From Paraburkholderia phosphatilytica (GTDB taxonomy: Bacteria; Pseudomonadota; Gammaproteobacteria; Burkholderiales; Burkholderiaceae), in the NCBI RefSeq assembly GCF_003443895.1, contig NZ_QQOA01000004.1:297983-361982 (forward strand): a stretch of DNA of 64,000 nt, written 5' to 3'. The notes below the pieces were generated by a model. That model searched no databases. It was not told where the DNA came from and worked only from the letters and a program-made list of their open reading frames with translations. The translations under genes and the position numbers were made by a program. Numbering within the stretch: position 1 is the first letter of the stretch; the number at the start of each line of letters is the position of its first letter. Shown here piece by piece: positions 46,101 through 54,657 of this stretch.

Positions 46101-46511
46101 ATGCCGCTCACCGGATTCAGCCACTACAACCTGCGCGCATCGCGCGACACGCTCGATGCGCTGCGCGATTTCTACGTGAACGTCGTCGGACTGAAACAGG
46201 GCGAACGTCCGCCGTTCCGCCACTTCGGCTACTGGCTCTATGCCGGCGACAACGCGGTGCTGCATCTGTCGGAAGCGCGTCAGGGCGAAGTGCGCCACAC
46301 GCAGGTGAGCGGCACGTTCGATCACGTCGCGTTCACCTGCACGGACGCTGCGCAGTTCGAAGCGCATCTCACGCGGCTCGGCATCCGCTATCGCGGCGAC
46401 GTCGTGCCGCTCACCGATCAATACCAGCTGTTTTTCCAGGACCCGGCGGGCAACGGCGTCGAGCTGAACTTCGCGGGCGAAGCGCCGGCCGGCGCCGTCA
46501 GCCATCAGTAA
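46101..46511 (+). CDS. VOC-family (glyoxalase/extradiol dioxygenase-like) protein
   Basis: A 136-residue two-module VOC fold. The likely metal ligands are His8 (FSHYNLR), His75 (FDHVAF) and Glu121 (GVELNF), so a metal-dependent enzyme is likely, though the reaction is unknown. It lies between the ThiE-like and DUF480 genes and 67 bp before the latter, so the two could be co-transcribed. The C-terminal ten residues are non-conserved in look. Confidence 0.88.
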   Translation: MPLTGFSHYNLRASRDTLDALRDFYVNVVGLKQGERPPFRHFGYWLYAGDNAVLHLSEARQGEVRHTQVSGTFDHVAFTCTDAAQFEAHLTRLGIRYRGDVVPLTDQYQLFFQDPAGNGVELNFAGEAPAGAVSHQ

Positions 46512-46578
46512 CCGCGCGGTCACGCCGGCAAGGACGATCGGCAGTATCCTTGCGGGGCCCCCTCACCCGCTGATTCGC

Positions 46579-47310
46579 ATGAATACGACTCCAGACACTC
46601 CCCGCCCGCCGATGCGCGAGCTGACACCGCTCGAAGCGCGCGTCCTCGGCGTGCTCGTCGAAAAGCAGCACACCGTGCCGGACACCTATCCGCTGTCGCT
46701 GAACGCGCTGACGTCGGGCTGCAACCAGAAGACCGCGCGCGCACCGGTGATGAACGCGAGCGACGACGACGTGATGTCCGCGCTCGACAGCCTCAAGCGT
46801 CTCAGCCTCGTCAACGAGGCGAGCAGCAGCCGCGTGCCGCGCTTCGAGCACAACATGGGCCGCGTGCTCGGCATTCCCACCCAGGCGATCGCGCTACTCG
46901 CCACGCTGCTGCTGCGCGGTCCGCAAACGGCCGCCGAGCTGCGGATGAATTCGTCGCGGCTGCATACCTTCGCGGACAACTCGTCGGTCGAAGCGTTTCT
47001 CGACGAACTCGCCGCGAAAGAGCCGCCGCGCGTGATCAAGCTGAACCGGATGCCCGGCGAGCGCGAAAGCCGCTGGATGCATCTGCTGTGCGGCGAGGTC
47101 GATCAGGACCTCGCGCTGGCGCCTGCTTCGTCAGCGCTCGCCGGCGCCGACGGCTCGCGCAACGAGTTCGATCTGCTGAAGGTCGAATACAAGGCGCTCG
47201 CCGATGAAGTCGCGCGGCTGCGTTCGCAGCTGCGCCGGATGGCGGACGAACTCGGCATCGATATCGACAAGGGCGACGCCGATACCGGCACCGACGTGCA
47301 GCAGACGTAA
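46579..47310 (+). CDS. DUF480 / YceH-family protein
   Basis: A 243-residue protein of the YceH family, which has two winged-helix domains. LTPLEARVLGVLVEKQHTVPDTYPLSLNALTSGCNQK is the diagnostic start (split at residue 28). RVPRFEHNMG, LLLRGPQTAAELR and a C-terminal coiled coil (about 205-235, LLKVEYKALADEVARLRSQL) follow. YceH has no settled function. A perfect hairpin follows it. It is convergent with smoK. Confidence 0.92.
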   Translation: MNTTPDTPRPPMRELTPLEARVLGVLVEKQHTVPDTYPLSLNALTSGCNQKTARAPVMNASDDDVMSALDSLKRLSLVNEASSSRVPRFEHNMGRVLGIPTQAIALLATLLLRGPQTAAELRMNSSRLHTFADNSSVEAFLDELAAKEPPRVIKLNRMPGERESRWMHLLCGEVDQDLALAPASSALAGADGSRNEFDLLKVEYKALADEVARLRSQLRRMADELGIDIDKGDADTGTDVQQT

Positions 47311-47316
47311 ACGCAC

Positions 47317-47348
47317 AACGGCCACCGCGTGTGATCGCGGTGGCCGTT
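47317..47348. terminator. Shared hairpin between DUF480 gene and smoK
   Basis: AACGGCCACCGCG (47317-47329) pairs perfectly with CGCGGTGGCCGTT (47336-47348). This 13-bp stem lies between convergent genes, with only a weak T content after it. Confidence 0.65.
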
Positions 47349-47388
47349 CATGTCTTTCGCGCGAGCGGAGCGCGAGCTTATCGCGCCA

Positions 47389-48498
47389 TCAAGCCGCCAG
47401 CACCTCGACGATCTTGCGTTCGAACGCCTGGCCATTCGAGTCGAACAGATGGCAGTGGTCCGGCGTCGCGCCAAGCTTCAGCGTCTCGCCCTTCGTGTGC
47501 TTCTCGAGCGGTGGAATGCGCGCAATCATGCCTTCCGGCGCAACCGGGCACTCCGAGTACAGATAGGCCGCATCGCCGAGCGATTCCACCGTCATCGTGC
47601 GCGTCGCGACGCCGTCGTCGCCCGTCACCACGTGCAGATGCTCCGGCCGGATGCCGACCGTCACCTTGTCGCCCTGCTTCGCGCTGCCCGGCTCGACTGC
47701 CACGCGCTGCGTTTCGCCGGTGTCGTAGCGCACCGTCACGCCATCGGCCGCCACCGCCTGCACGACGCCATCGAGGAAATTCATCTTCGGCGAGCCGATG
47801 AAGCCCGCGACGAAGCGGTTCGCCGGCGCGTGATAGAGCCGGTTCGGGCTGCCCACCTGCTCGACGTTACCCGCCGACAGCACGACGATCTTGTCCGCGA
47901 GCGTCATTGCCTCGACCTGATCGTGCGTCACGTAGATCATCGTCGTCTTCAGTTCGTCGTGCAGACGCGCGAACTCGAGGCGCATCTTCACGCGCAGCGC
48001 GGCGTCGAGGTTCGACAGCGGTTCGTCGAACAGGAACACCTTCGGCTTGCGCGTGATCGCGCGGCCGATCGCGACGCGCTGACGCTGGCCGCCGGACAGC
48101 TGCTTCGGCTTGCGGTCGAGCAGATGGTCGATGTGCAGGATCTTCGCCGCGTTGCGCACGGCCGCGTCGATCTCGGGCTTCTTCGTGCCCGCGAGCTTGA
48201 GGCCGAACGCCATGTTGTCGTACAGCGTCATGTGCGGATAGAGCGCGTACGACTGGAACACCATCGCGATGCCGCGCTTCGCGGGCGGCACCTCGTTCAC
48301 GCGCACGCCGTCGATGCTGAGGTCGCCGCCGCTGATGTCCTCCAGACCGGCGATCATGCGCATCAACGTCGACTTGCCGCAACCGCTCGGCCCCACGAAC
48401 ACGACGAACTCGCCGTTCGCGATGTCGAGGTTGATGTCGCGCATGACTTCGTTGTCGTCATAGCGCTTGCTGATGTTGCGCAAGGTCAAGCTTGCCAT
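47389..48498 (-). CDS. smoK: Polyol ABC transporter ATP-binding protein (MalK/UgpC/SmoK type)
   Basis: A 369-residue ABC ATPase that powers import with the two permeases encoded upstream. Walker [10 protein letters not shown] is at 36-44, the signature LSGGQRQR at 134-141 and Walker B FLFDEP at 155-160. The C-terminal OB-like regulatory domain (about 240-369) is MalK-like and carries [11 protein letters not shown]. It is last in the minus-strand operon smoS-E-F-G-HAD-smoK. Sorbitol/mannitol/arabinitol specificity is inferred from the operon. Confidence 0.93.
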   Translation of the reverse strand: MASLTLRNISKRYDDNEVMRDINLDIANGEFVVFVGPSGCGKSTLMRMIAGLEDISGGDLSIDGVRVNEVPPAKRGIAMVFQSYALYPHMTLYDNMAFGLKLAGTKKPEIDAAVRNAAKILHIDHLLDRKPKQLSGGQRQRVAIGRAITRKPKVFLFDEPLSNLDAALRVKMRLEFARLHDELKTTMIYVTHDQVEAMTLADKIVVLSAGNVEQVGSPNRLYHAPANRFVAGFIGSPKMNFLDGVVQAVAADGVTVRYDTGETQRVAVEPGSAKQGDKVTVGIRPEHLHVVTGDDGVATRTMTVESLGDAAYLYSECPVAPEGMIARIPPLEKHTKGETLKLGATPDHCHLFDSNGQAFERKIVEVLAA

Positions 48499-48555
48499 GA
48501 TGTTGTCTCCTGTTTTACTACGCTGTTGCGCCTGGTTCGCACACCGACGTTTCCG

Positions 48556-49245
48556 TCAGTGCGAACCGACTGCTGCATGAAGCATCCATTGGGCGACGAG
48601 CGCGGGCAGCCGCTGCATGTCGTCGAACACGTGCTGCGCGCCGGCGGCGTGCAGCGCCTCGATCTGTGCGTCGTTCGCATGGCCGCCGCCGATGAAGCCG
48701 AGCACGCTCATACCGGCCGCGCGCGCCGCCGTCACGCCCGTCACGCTGTCTTCCACCACGAGGCAGCGCTGCGGCGCGATGCCGAGCTCCTGCGATGCGG
48801 CGAGATACACGTCCGGCGCGGGCTTCGGCTGCGCGACCATATCGGCGCAGAACACGCGGCCTTCGAAGTGCGCGGCGAGTCCGGTACGGGCCAGCACCGC
48901 GCGCACGTACGGCGAATGGCTGTTGCTCGCGCAGGCCTTCGTGAGCGGAATCTGCGCGAGCGCAGCGGCGATGCCGTCCACGGCCGGCGCCTGGACCGCC
49001 GCGCCCTCCACCGCCGCGCGGATCGCGTCGATGTCGTGCTCGTCGAGCGTACGGTCGAGCGCGGTCGCGACGCCGTCGAGCACGCGCTCGATGCGCAGGC
49101 CAAGCAGCGGGAGCACCACCGGTTCGACGTCGGCATCGGGCCAGCGCGTCTCGAGCTCGTGCACGAGCATCCGCGCGGCGACGGCTTCGCTGTCGATCAG
49201 TACGCCGTCGCAATCGCAGATCAGCAGGTGCTGCGTGTCGGTCAT
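48556..49245 (-). CDS. HAD-family sugar-phosphate phosphatase-like hydrolase
   Basis: A 229-residue haloacid dehalogenase-superfamily protein, subfamily with a helical cap. The nucleophile motif is LLICDCDGVLIDSEA (Asp11, Asp13). Motif II is KACASNSHSPYVRAVL, and KPAPDVYLAA and VVEDSVTGVTAARAAG supply motifs III and IV. It overlaps smoG by 4 nt and precedes smoK. HAD phosphatases in polyol operons may dephosphorylate stalled sugar phosphates, and no substrate can be assigned. Confidence 0.9.
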   Translation of the reverse strand: MTDTQHLLICDCDGVLIDSEAVAARMLVHELETRWPDADVEPVVLPLLGLRIERVLDGVATALDRTLDEHDIDAIRAAVEGAAVQAPAVDGIAAALAQIPLTKACASNSHSPYVRAVLARTGLAAHFEGRVFCADMVAQPKPAPDVYLAASQELGIAPQRCLVVEDSVTGVTAARAAGMSVLGFIGGGHANDAQIEALHAAGAQHVFDDMQRLPALVAQWMLHAAVGSH

Positions 49246-50105
49246 TTCACCGCCCCGAAGGTCAGGCCACGCACGAGCTGTTTCTGCGACAGCCAGCCGA
49301 CGATCAGGATCGGCGCGACCGCCAGCAGCGACGCGGCCGACAGCTTCGCCCAGAACAGGCCCTCAGGGCTCGAATACGACGCGATGAACACCGTCAGCGG
49401 CGCCGCGTTCGAACTCGACAGGTTGATGCTCCAGAACGCCTCGTTCCACGACATGATGACGAGCAGCAGCGCCGTCGATGCGAGGCCCGGCAGCGCCATC
49501 GGCATCAGCAGGTAGATGATTTCCTGCCACGTCGCCGCGCCGTCGATGCGACCGGCTTCGAGAATGTCGCGCGGAATCTCGTTGAAGTACGTGAACGCCA
49601 TCCACACCGCGATCGGCAGATTGATCAGCGTGTAGACGATGACGAGACCCGAGACCGTATCGAGCAGCCCGCTGTTCTTCCACAGCAGATAGATCGGCAC
49701 CAGCACGCCGACCGACGGCATCATCTTCGTCGACAGCATCCACAGCAGCACCGACTGCGTGCGCTTGTTCGGGAAGAACGCCATGGCATACGCGCAGGGC
49801 ACCGCGAGCACGAGGCACAGCACCGTGACGCCGACCGAGATCAGCACCGAGTTCCATGCGAACGCGAAGTAGTTGCTGCGCGCGAACACCTCGCGGAAGC
49901 TGTCGAGCGTCGGCGTGAAGAAGAGCGACAGCGAGTACGCCTGCTGCTCGGTCTTGAACGCCGTGATCGCGATCCAGAAGATCGGGAAGAACAGCAGCAG
50001 CGAGACGATCCACGCGACGATGCCCGGGATCGCGCGCCCCACAGATTCGAGCGGCGAGCGGGTGGGCGCCGTGGTCGGCGCCGGAGAAGAGACGGCCTGG
50101 CTCAT
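49242..50105 (-). CDS. smoG: Polyol ABC transporter permease (SmoG-like)
   Basis: A 287-residue binding-protein-dependent permease with about six helices. The cytoplasmic EAA loop is DILEAGRIDGAATWQEIIYLLMPMALPG (about 185-212, split). The N-terminal 25 residues are Ala/Pro/Ser-rich. It overlaps smoF by 4 nt at its start and the HAD gene by 4 nt at its end. The frame stays open upstream through smoF, but those residues are not permease-like. Confidence 0.92.
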   Translation of the reverse strand: MSQAVSSPAPTTAPTRSPLESVGRAIPGIVAWIVSLLLFFPIFWIAITAFKTEQQAYSLSLFFTPTLDSFREVFARSNYFAFAWNSVLISVGVTVLCLVLAVPCAYAMAFFPNKRTQSVLLWMLSTKMMPSVGVLVPIYLLWKNSGLLDTVSGLVIVYTLINLPIAVWMAFTYFNEIPRDILEAGRIDGAATWQEIIYLLMPMALPGLASTALLLVIMSWNEAFWSINLSSSNAAPLTVFIASYSSPEGLFWAKLSAASLLAVAPILIVGWLSQKQLVRGLTFGAVK

Positions 50106-51037
50106 TTTTCGTACTCCCCTTTGAGGTTCTTCGCGAGCATGCGCACGAGGAAGAACGACACGATGTTCGCCAGCACGACCGCGAGAATGCCGCCTGCGGA
50201 CGCGAGGCCGACGTCGAACTGCTGCAGGCCGAGTGCGTAGATCAGGTACGACAGGTTGGTGGTCGCGTCGCCCGGACCGCCGCTCGTCGTCGTGTAGATC
50301 TCGGCGAAGATCGACAGCAGGAAAATCGTTTCCATCATCACGACGACCGCGATTGCCCGTCGCAGGTGCGGCAACGTGATGAAGAAGAACATCGAGAACG
50401 GGCCGGCGCCATCGATTTTCGCGGCTTCCTTCTGCTCCTGGTCGAGCGACTGGATCGCCGTGAACAGGATCAGGAACGCGAACGGCAGCCATTCCCACGA
50501 CACGATGATGACGATCGACGTGAGCGGATAGGTCGCGAACCAGTCGATCGGCGTGAGACCCATCCAGCGCATCACGGCCGCGATGATCCCGTACACCGGG
50601 TGGAAGATCATGTTCTTCCAGATCAGCGCGCTGACCGTCGGCATCACGAAGAACGGCCCGATCGCGAGCAGCCGCGCGATGCCTTGTCCGTAGAACTTGC
50701 GGTCGAACAGCACCGCCATCAGCACCCCGCCCACCACCGTGACCACGAGCGTCCAGCCGATCAAGAGCAGCGTGTTGATGATCGACGGCACGAACGACGG
50801 ATCGGTCGCGAGGTACTTGTAGTTGTCGATGCCCGCGAAACCCTTCAGGTCCGGGTTCAGCAGGTTGTAGTGCGAGAACGAAAACCAGATCGTCATCGCG
50901 AGTGGAATCGCCATCCAGAGAAACAGCACGGCGACCGACGGCGTGATCAGCCAGCGGGTCGACGATGCTCTTCGCGCTTCGCGATCCTGCTCGGTGTGGG
51001 CGTGTACCTGCATGAGAGGAAGATTGGTGTGACGCAT
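50102..51037 (-). CDS. smoF: Polyol ABC transporter permease (SmoF-like)
   Basis: A 311-residue permease with six predicted helices (first at about 38-60, WLITPSVAVLFLWMAIPLAM). The EAA loop is QKEAAKIDGAGPFSMFFFIT. WFSFSHYNLLNP and NYKYLATDPSFVPSIINTL are typical of MalF/SmoF-like sugar permeases. AGAGGTGG precedes the ATG at 51037, and the in-frame upstream extension is ignored. It pairs with smoG. Confidence 0.92.
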   Translation of the reverse strand: MRHTNLPLMQVHAHTEQDREARRASSTRWLITPSVAVLFLWMAIPLAMTIWFSFSHYNLLNPDLKGFAGIDNYKYLATDPSFVPSIINTLLLIGWTLVVTVVGGVLMAVLFDRKFYGQGIARLLAIGPFFVMPTVSALIWKNMIFHPVYGIIAAVMRWMGLTPIDWFATYPLTSIVIIVSWEWLPFAFLILFTAIQSLDQEQKEAAKIDGAGPFSMFFFITLPHLRRAIAVVVMMETIFLLSIFAEIYTTTSGGPGDATTNLSYLIYALGLQQFDVGLASAGGILAVVLANIVSFFLVRMLAKNLKGEYEK

Positions 51038-51100
51038 GATCGGGCCACCTCTTCGGTAGTGCGCGAACTGCGCGGAGGACGCAGCCGCTGTGCTGCTGGG

Positions 51101-51124
51101 TCCGGCCGGCGGGCACCGGCCGGA
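51101..51124 (-). other. Intercistronic hairpin between smoE and smoF
   Basis: TCCGGCCGG (51101-51109) pairs with CCGGCCGGA (51116-51124). Such stems after a binding-protein gene commonly protect its mRNA and lower expression of the permeases. Confidence 0.55.
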
Positions 51125-51198
51125 ACGCTTCGGTCCCGGCACACGGCGGCTATGCGCCGCCGCGCGCGGACCTCACTGGCGCTTGCCTGAGAGCCAGC

Positions 51199-52521
51199 TT
51201 ACTTCTGGTAGCCGGCCTGGCGCACTGCGCGATCGGCTGCCGCGTTACCCGCGGCGAGTGCCTGGTCGACCGACATCTGGCCTGCCACCGCACCCGAGAT
51301 GCTCTGGCCGACCACCGTACCGAACGACTGGAACTCAGGAATGCCAACGAACTGCACACCCGTGTACGGCACCGGCTTCGCGGTCGGATGATTCGGATCC
51401 GCGGATTCGATCGCCTTCAGCACGAAGTCGGAGAACGGTGCGGCCTGCTTGTACTCCGGACGGTCATACGTCGACTTGCGGGTGCCCGGCGGCACTGACG
51501 CCCAGCCTTCGTCCTTCGCGACCATTTCGATGTACTGCTTCGACGTCGCCCACTCGATGAACTTCTTCGCCGCATCCTGCTGCTTCGACGACTTCGGAAT
51601 CGCGAGCGCCCACGACCACAGCCAGTGCGAGCCGTTCGGCGTGACTTCGACCGGCGCCGGCGCGAAACCGACCTTGTCCGCGATCTGCGACTGCGACTTG
51701 TTGTAGAGCATGCCCGCCGCCACCGTCGCGTCGATCCACATGCCGCACTTGCCCGACGACATCAGCGTCAGGTTTTCGTTGAAGCCGTTCGAGCTCGCTC
51801 CCGGAGGGCCATCCTTCTTCAGCAGGTCCGTGTAGAACGTGACGGCCTTCTTCCATTCCGGCGACGTCAGCTGCGCGTGCCACTTCTCGTCGAACCAGCG
51901 GCCGCCGAAGGTGTTCACGAGCGTCGTCACGTACGCCATGTTCTCGCCCCAGCCTGCCTTGCCGCGCAGACAGATGCCGTAGACGCCGTTCGCCTTGTCG
52001 GTGAGCTTGTCGGCGAACTCCTTGATCTGGTCGTAGGTCGGTTGCGCCGGCATCGTCAGGCCCTTCGCCTGGAACAGGTCCTTGCGATAGAACGTCATCG
52101 AGCTCTCGACGTAGAACGGCAGCGCGTACAGCGTGCCGTTCGACGACAGGCCGTCACGCGCGGGCTTCACGACGTCGTTGAGATCGTAGTCGGCCGGCAG
52201 GTTCGTGAGCGGCGAGAGCCAGCCGCGCTTGCCCCACTGCGGCGCTTCGTACGTGCCGATCATCATCACGTCGAACTGGCCGCTGTTGGTCGTGATGTCG
52301 GTCGTCGCGCGCTGACGCAGCACGTTCTCCTCGAGGATCACCCAGTTGAGCTTGATGCCGGGATTGGCCTGCTCGAACGCTGGCGCCAGCTTCTTCAGCT
52401 CGATCATGTCCGGGTTGTTCAACGCGGCAATCGTCACCGTCTGTGCGGATGCGCCGAGCGACGCGCACAGCACGGCAGCAGCGCTCACCGCCTTCAGCGC
52501 GAATCGATGGACTGGTTTCAT
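51199..52521 (-). CDS. smoE: Polyol ABC transporter substrate-binding protein (SmoE-like)
   Basis: A 440-residue periplasmic binding protein. A Sec signal peptide ends at ASA26. IALNNPDMIELKKLAPAFEQ-type wording (AALNNPDMIELKKLAPAFEQ), then PYVESSMTFYRKDLFQAKGL and FNENLTLMSSGKCGMWIDATV, place it among sorbitol/mannitol-binding proteins of the family 1 solute-binding class. It is the second gene of the smo operon, 64 bp after smoS. Exact ligand (sorbitol, mannitol, arabinitol) is not determinable here. Confidence 0.93.
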   Translation of the reverse strand: MKPVHRFALKAVSAAAVLCASLGASAQTVTIAALNNPDMIELKKLAPAFEQANPGIKLNWVILEENVLRQRATTDITTNSGQFDVMMIGTYEAPQWGKRGWLSPLTNLPADYDLNDVVKPARDGLSSNGTLYALPFYVESSMTFYRKDLFQAKGLTMPAQPTYDQIKEFADKLTDKANGVYGICLRGKAGWGENMAYVTTLVNTFGGRWFDEKWHAQLTSPEWKKAVTFYTDLLKKDGPPGASSNGFNENLTLMSSGKCGMWIDATVAAGMLYNKSQSQIADKVGFAPAPVEVTPNGSHWLWSWALAIPKSSKQQDAAKKFIEWATSKQYIEMVAKDEGWASVPPGTRKSTYDRPEYKQAAPFSDFVLKAIESADPNHPTAKPVPYTGVQFVGIPEFQSFGTVVGQSISGAVAGQMSVDQALAAGNAAADRAVRQAGYQK

Positions 52522-52585
52522 TGCTTGTCTCCTTTTTCGTTTGATGCGTGGCTGCGTTCTGGCGCCAACGTTTTGCGGGTGGAAA

Positions 52586-53368
52586 TCAGCTCATCCAGTT
52601 GCCGCCGTCGACGTTGAGCGTCTGGGCGGTGATGTAATCGGCATCCGCCGAAGCTAGAAAGAGTGCGGCGCCGGTGAGGTCCTCGGGTACCCCCATCCGG
52701 CCGAGCGGAACCGCTTCGCCGACGAGACGTTTCTTCTCGCCGATCGGGCGGTTCTCGTAACGCGCGAAAAGGGCATCGACGTCTTTCCACATCGGCGTAT
52801 CGACGACGCCGGGTGCGATGCCATTGACGTTGATCTTGTGCGGTGCAAGCGCGAGTGCGGCCGATTGCGTATAGCTCAGCACGGCTGCCTTCGTCGCGCA
52901 ATAGTGCGAAACCAGTGCCTCGCCGCGACGCCCTGCCTGCGACGACATGTTGATGATCTTGCCGCCTTGCCCCTGCTCGACCATCTGGCGCGCAACGAGT
53001 TGCATCAGGAAGAACATGCCCTTCACGTTGACGGCGAAGAGCCGGTCGTACACGTCCCAGGATTCGTCGAGCAGCGGGCGCATGTCGAACAGCGCCGCGT
53101 TGTTGAAGAGGATATCGATGCGGCCGAAGCGCTCGACCGTCGCGGCGACGATGCGTTCCAGATCGTCGCGGCGCGTGACGTCCGCCGACAGCGTGAGCAC
53201 GCGGTCCGGAGCGGACTCGACGAGCGCCTGCGCGAATGCATCGGCCGGCTTCACGTCGACCAGCACGCAGCGCGCGCCTTCGTCCAGATAGCGACGCGCG
53301 ACCGCTTCGCCGATACCGCTGGCCGCGCCCGTCAGAATCGCCACCTTGTCCTGCAATCGTGCCGTCAC
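52586..53368 (-). CDS. smoS: Sorbitol (L-iditol 2-) dehydrogenase, SDR family
   Basis: A 260-residue SDR that oxidises D-sorbitol to D-fructose with NAD. TGAASGIG (13-20) binds the cofactor, Asp38 favours NAD, and Ser143, Tyr156 and Lys160 are catalytic. NNAALFDMRPLL, KIINMSSQAGRRGEALV and GVPEDLTGAALFLASADADY then TLNVDGGNWMS match Rhodobacter SmoS almost block for block. It is the first gene of the minus-strand polyol operon and is followed by the importer. Confidence 0.93.
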   Translation of the reverse strand: MTARLQDKVAILTGAASGIGEAVARRYLDEGARCVLVDVKPADAFAQALVESAPDRVLTLSADVTRRDDLERIVAATVERFGRIDILFNNAALFDMRPLLDESWDVYDRLFAVNVKGMFFLMQLVARQMVEQGQGGKIINMSSQAGRRGEALVSHYCATKAAVLSYTQSAALALAPHKINVNGIAPGVVDTPMWKDVDALFARYENRPIGEKKRLVGEAVPLGRMGVPEDLTGAALFLASADADYITAQTLNVDGGNWMS

Positions 53369-53405
53369 AGACTGTCTCCGATCGTTCTGCTTTTGCCCTG
53401 CGCAG

Positions 53406-53438
53406 TGAGCGAACGCTCATCACGCGATCAATTGCTCT
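53406..53438. promoter_or_regulatory. Operator-like elements in the smo leader
   Basis: TGAGCG-AA-CGCTCA (53406-53419) is a perfect 14-bp dyad. On the minus strand AGAGCAATTG (53429-53438) sits at about +6, exactly where the dalD dyad begins. Confidence 0.55.
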
Positions 53439-53450
53439 GTTTGTGGTCGA

Positions 53451-53479
53451 ATGATCGGATACGTGTCGGACGATGTCAA
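53451..53479 (-). promoter_or_regulatory. smo operon promoter
   Basis: On the minus strand TTGACA (53474-53479), 17 bp, GATCAT (53451-53456). It lies about 80 nt upstream of smoS and matches the dalD promoter in hexamers and spacing. Confidence 0.7.
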
Positions 53480-53557
53480 GCCGCGCATCGAGATTTCGAT
53501 GGTGCGCCGCGTCAGTCCATCGTAGGTCATTTCCGCGCGAATCGATGACACGCTTCG

Positions 53558-53572
53558 TGATACGTTATATCA
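53558..53572. promoter_or_regulatory. Candidate metal-regulator (Zur/Fur-type) box
   Basis: TGATA-CGTTA-TATCA is a perfect inverted repeat with an AT-rich centre, about 70 bp before the metal-binding-protein gene. It resembles a Zur/Fur-type operator, though the match to a specific consensus is unverified. Confidence 0.35.
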
Positions 53573-53643
53573 TCGCGCCTCCGGTATCCTGGCTGCTTCG
53601 GATACCTCTTTCGCGCCTGCTCCCCTTCAGAAGAGTACCGACG

Positions 53644-54582
53644 ATGACCACGTCCAGCCTTTCACCCTCGCTGCCCAACTGTCTGCATAAGCGTCTGCGC
53701 GCCGTGCGCCGGATCGCGCTGTCGCTCGCCGGCGGCTTCGCCGCCCTCACCTTCGCGCACGCCGCGTTCGCCGCCGGCGGCAAGCTGCCGGTCGTCGCCG
53801 CCGAGAACTTTTACGGCGACGTGATCAAGCAGCTGGGCGGCGACAACGTCGACGTGACCAGCATCCTCAGCAACCCCGACCAGGATCCGCATCTGTTCGA
53901 AGCGAGCCCGAAGACGGCGCGCGCGCTGCAGAACGCGAGCCTTGTGGTGTACAACGGCGCCGATTACGATCCGTGGATGGCCAAGCTGCTGGGCGCGTCG
54001 AAGAACGCGAAACGCACGGTGATCGTCGCGGCGGACCTCGTGGGCAAGAAGGCGGGCGACAACCCGCATCTGTGGTACGACCCGCAGACGATGCCCGCTG
54101 TCGCGCGCGCGGTCGCCGCGGCGCTCGATTCGGCTGACCCGGCGCACAAACCGGCGTACGATGCGAACCTCGCGAAGTTCCTCGCGTCGCTGCAGCCGAT
54201 CGACAGCAAAGTCGCCGATCTGAAGGGCCGCTATGCGAAGGTGCCGGTCACGGCGACGGAACCGGTGTTCGGCTATATGTCTGATGCGATCGGGCTCGAC
54301 ATGCGCAACCTGAGCTTCCAGCTCGCAACGATGAACGACACCGAGGCAAGCGCGACGGACATCGCCGCGTTCGAACGCGATCTGCACGAGCGCCGCGTGC
54401 ACGTGCTGATCTATAACAGCCAGGCCACCGAGGCACTGACGAAGCGCATGCTGAAGCTCGCGAAAGACTCGAAGGTGCCGACGATGAGCGTGACGGAGAC
54501 GGAACCGGCGGGCAAGCATTACCAGCAGTGGATGCTGTCGCAACTCGACGCGCTCGACACCGCGCTGGCAGCCTTCAAGTAA
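53644..54582 (+). CDS. Metal ABC transporter substrate-binding protein (ZnuA/TroA family)
   Basis: A 312-residue periplasmic cluster A-I metal-binding protein. The signal peptide ends near Ala43. The likely ligands are His83 (DPHLFE), His142 (NPHLWYDP), Glu206 (TATEPVFGY) and an acidic residue near 263 (NSQATEALT). Glutamate at the third position is like the Mn/Fe-type (PsaA/TroA) site, whereas ZnuA has His, and the ZnuA His-rich loop is missing. The ATPase next door has a His-rich tail, so zinc remains likely. The ATG at 53644 is preferred over upstream in-frame starts. Confidence 0.9.
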   Translation: MTTSSLSPSLPNCLHKRLRAVRRIALSLAGGFAALTFAHAAFAAGGKLPVVAAENFYGDVIKQLGGDNVDVTSILSNPDQDPHLFEASPKTARALQNASLVVYNGADYDPWMAKLLGASKNAKRTVIVAADLVGKKAGDNPHLWYDPQTMPAVARAVAAALDSADPAHKPAYDANLAKFLASLQPIDSKVADLKGRYAKVPVTATEPVFGYMSDAIGLDMRNLSFQLATMNDTEASATDIAAFERDLHERRVHVLIYNSQATEALTKRMLKLAKDSKVPTMSVTETEPAGKHYQQWMLSQLDALDTALAAFK

Positions 54583-54657
54583 AAGTAACGACGCGCGGCG
54601 CACGAACGCCGCCGAAGCCTGCACAATGCAGGCAAGAGACACGCAACACGGACATCC

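Noticed and set aside
49242..51116. Single 624-codon frame suggesting a fused permease
   Set aside because: Only the 3' part (49242-50105) is permease-like. The upstream part is the shadow of smoF, which is encoded in a different frame with its own Shine-Dalgarno.
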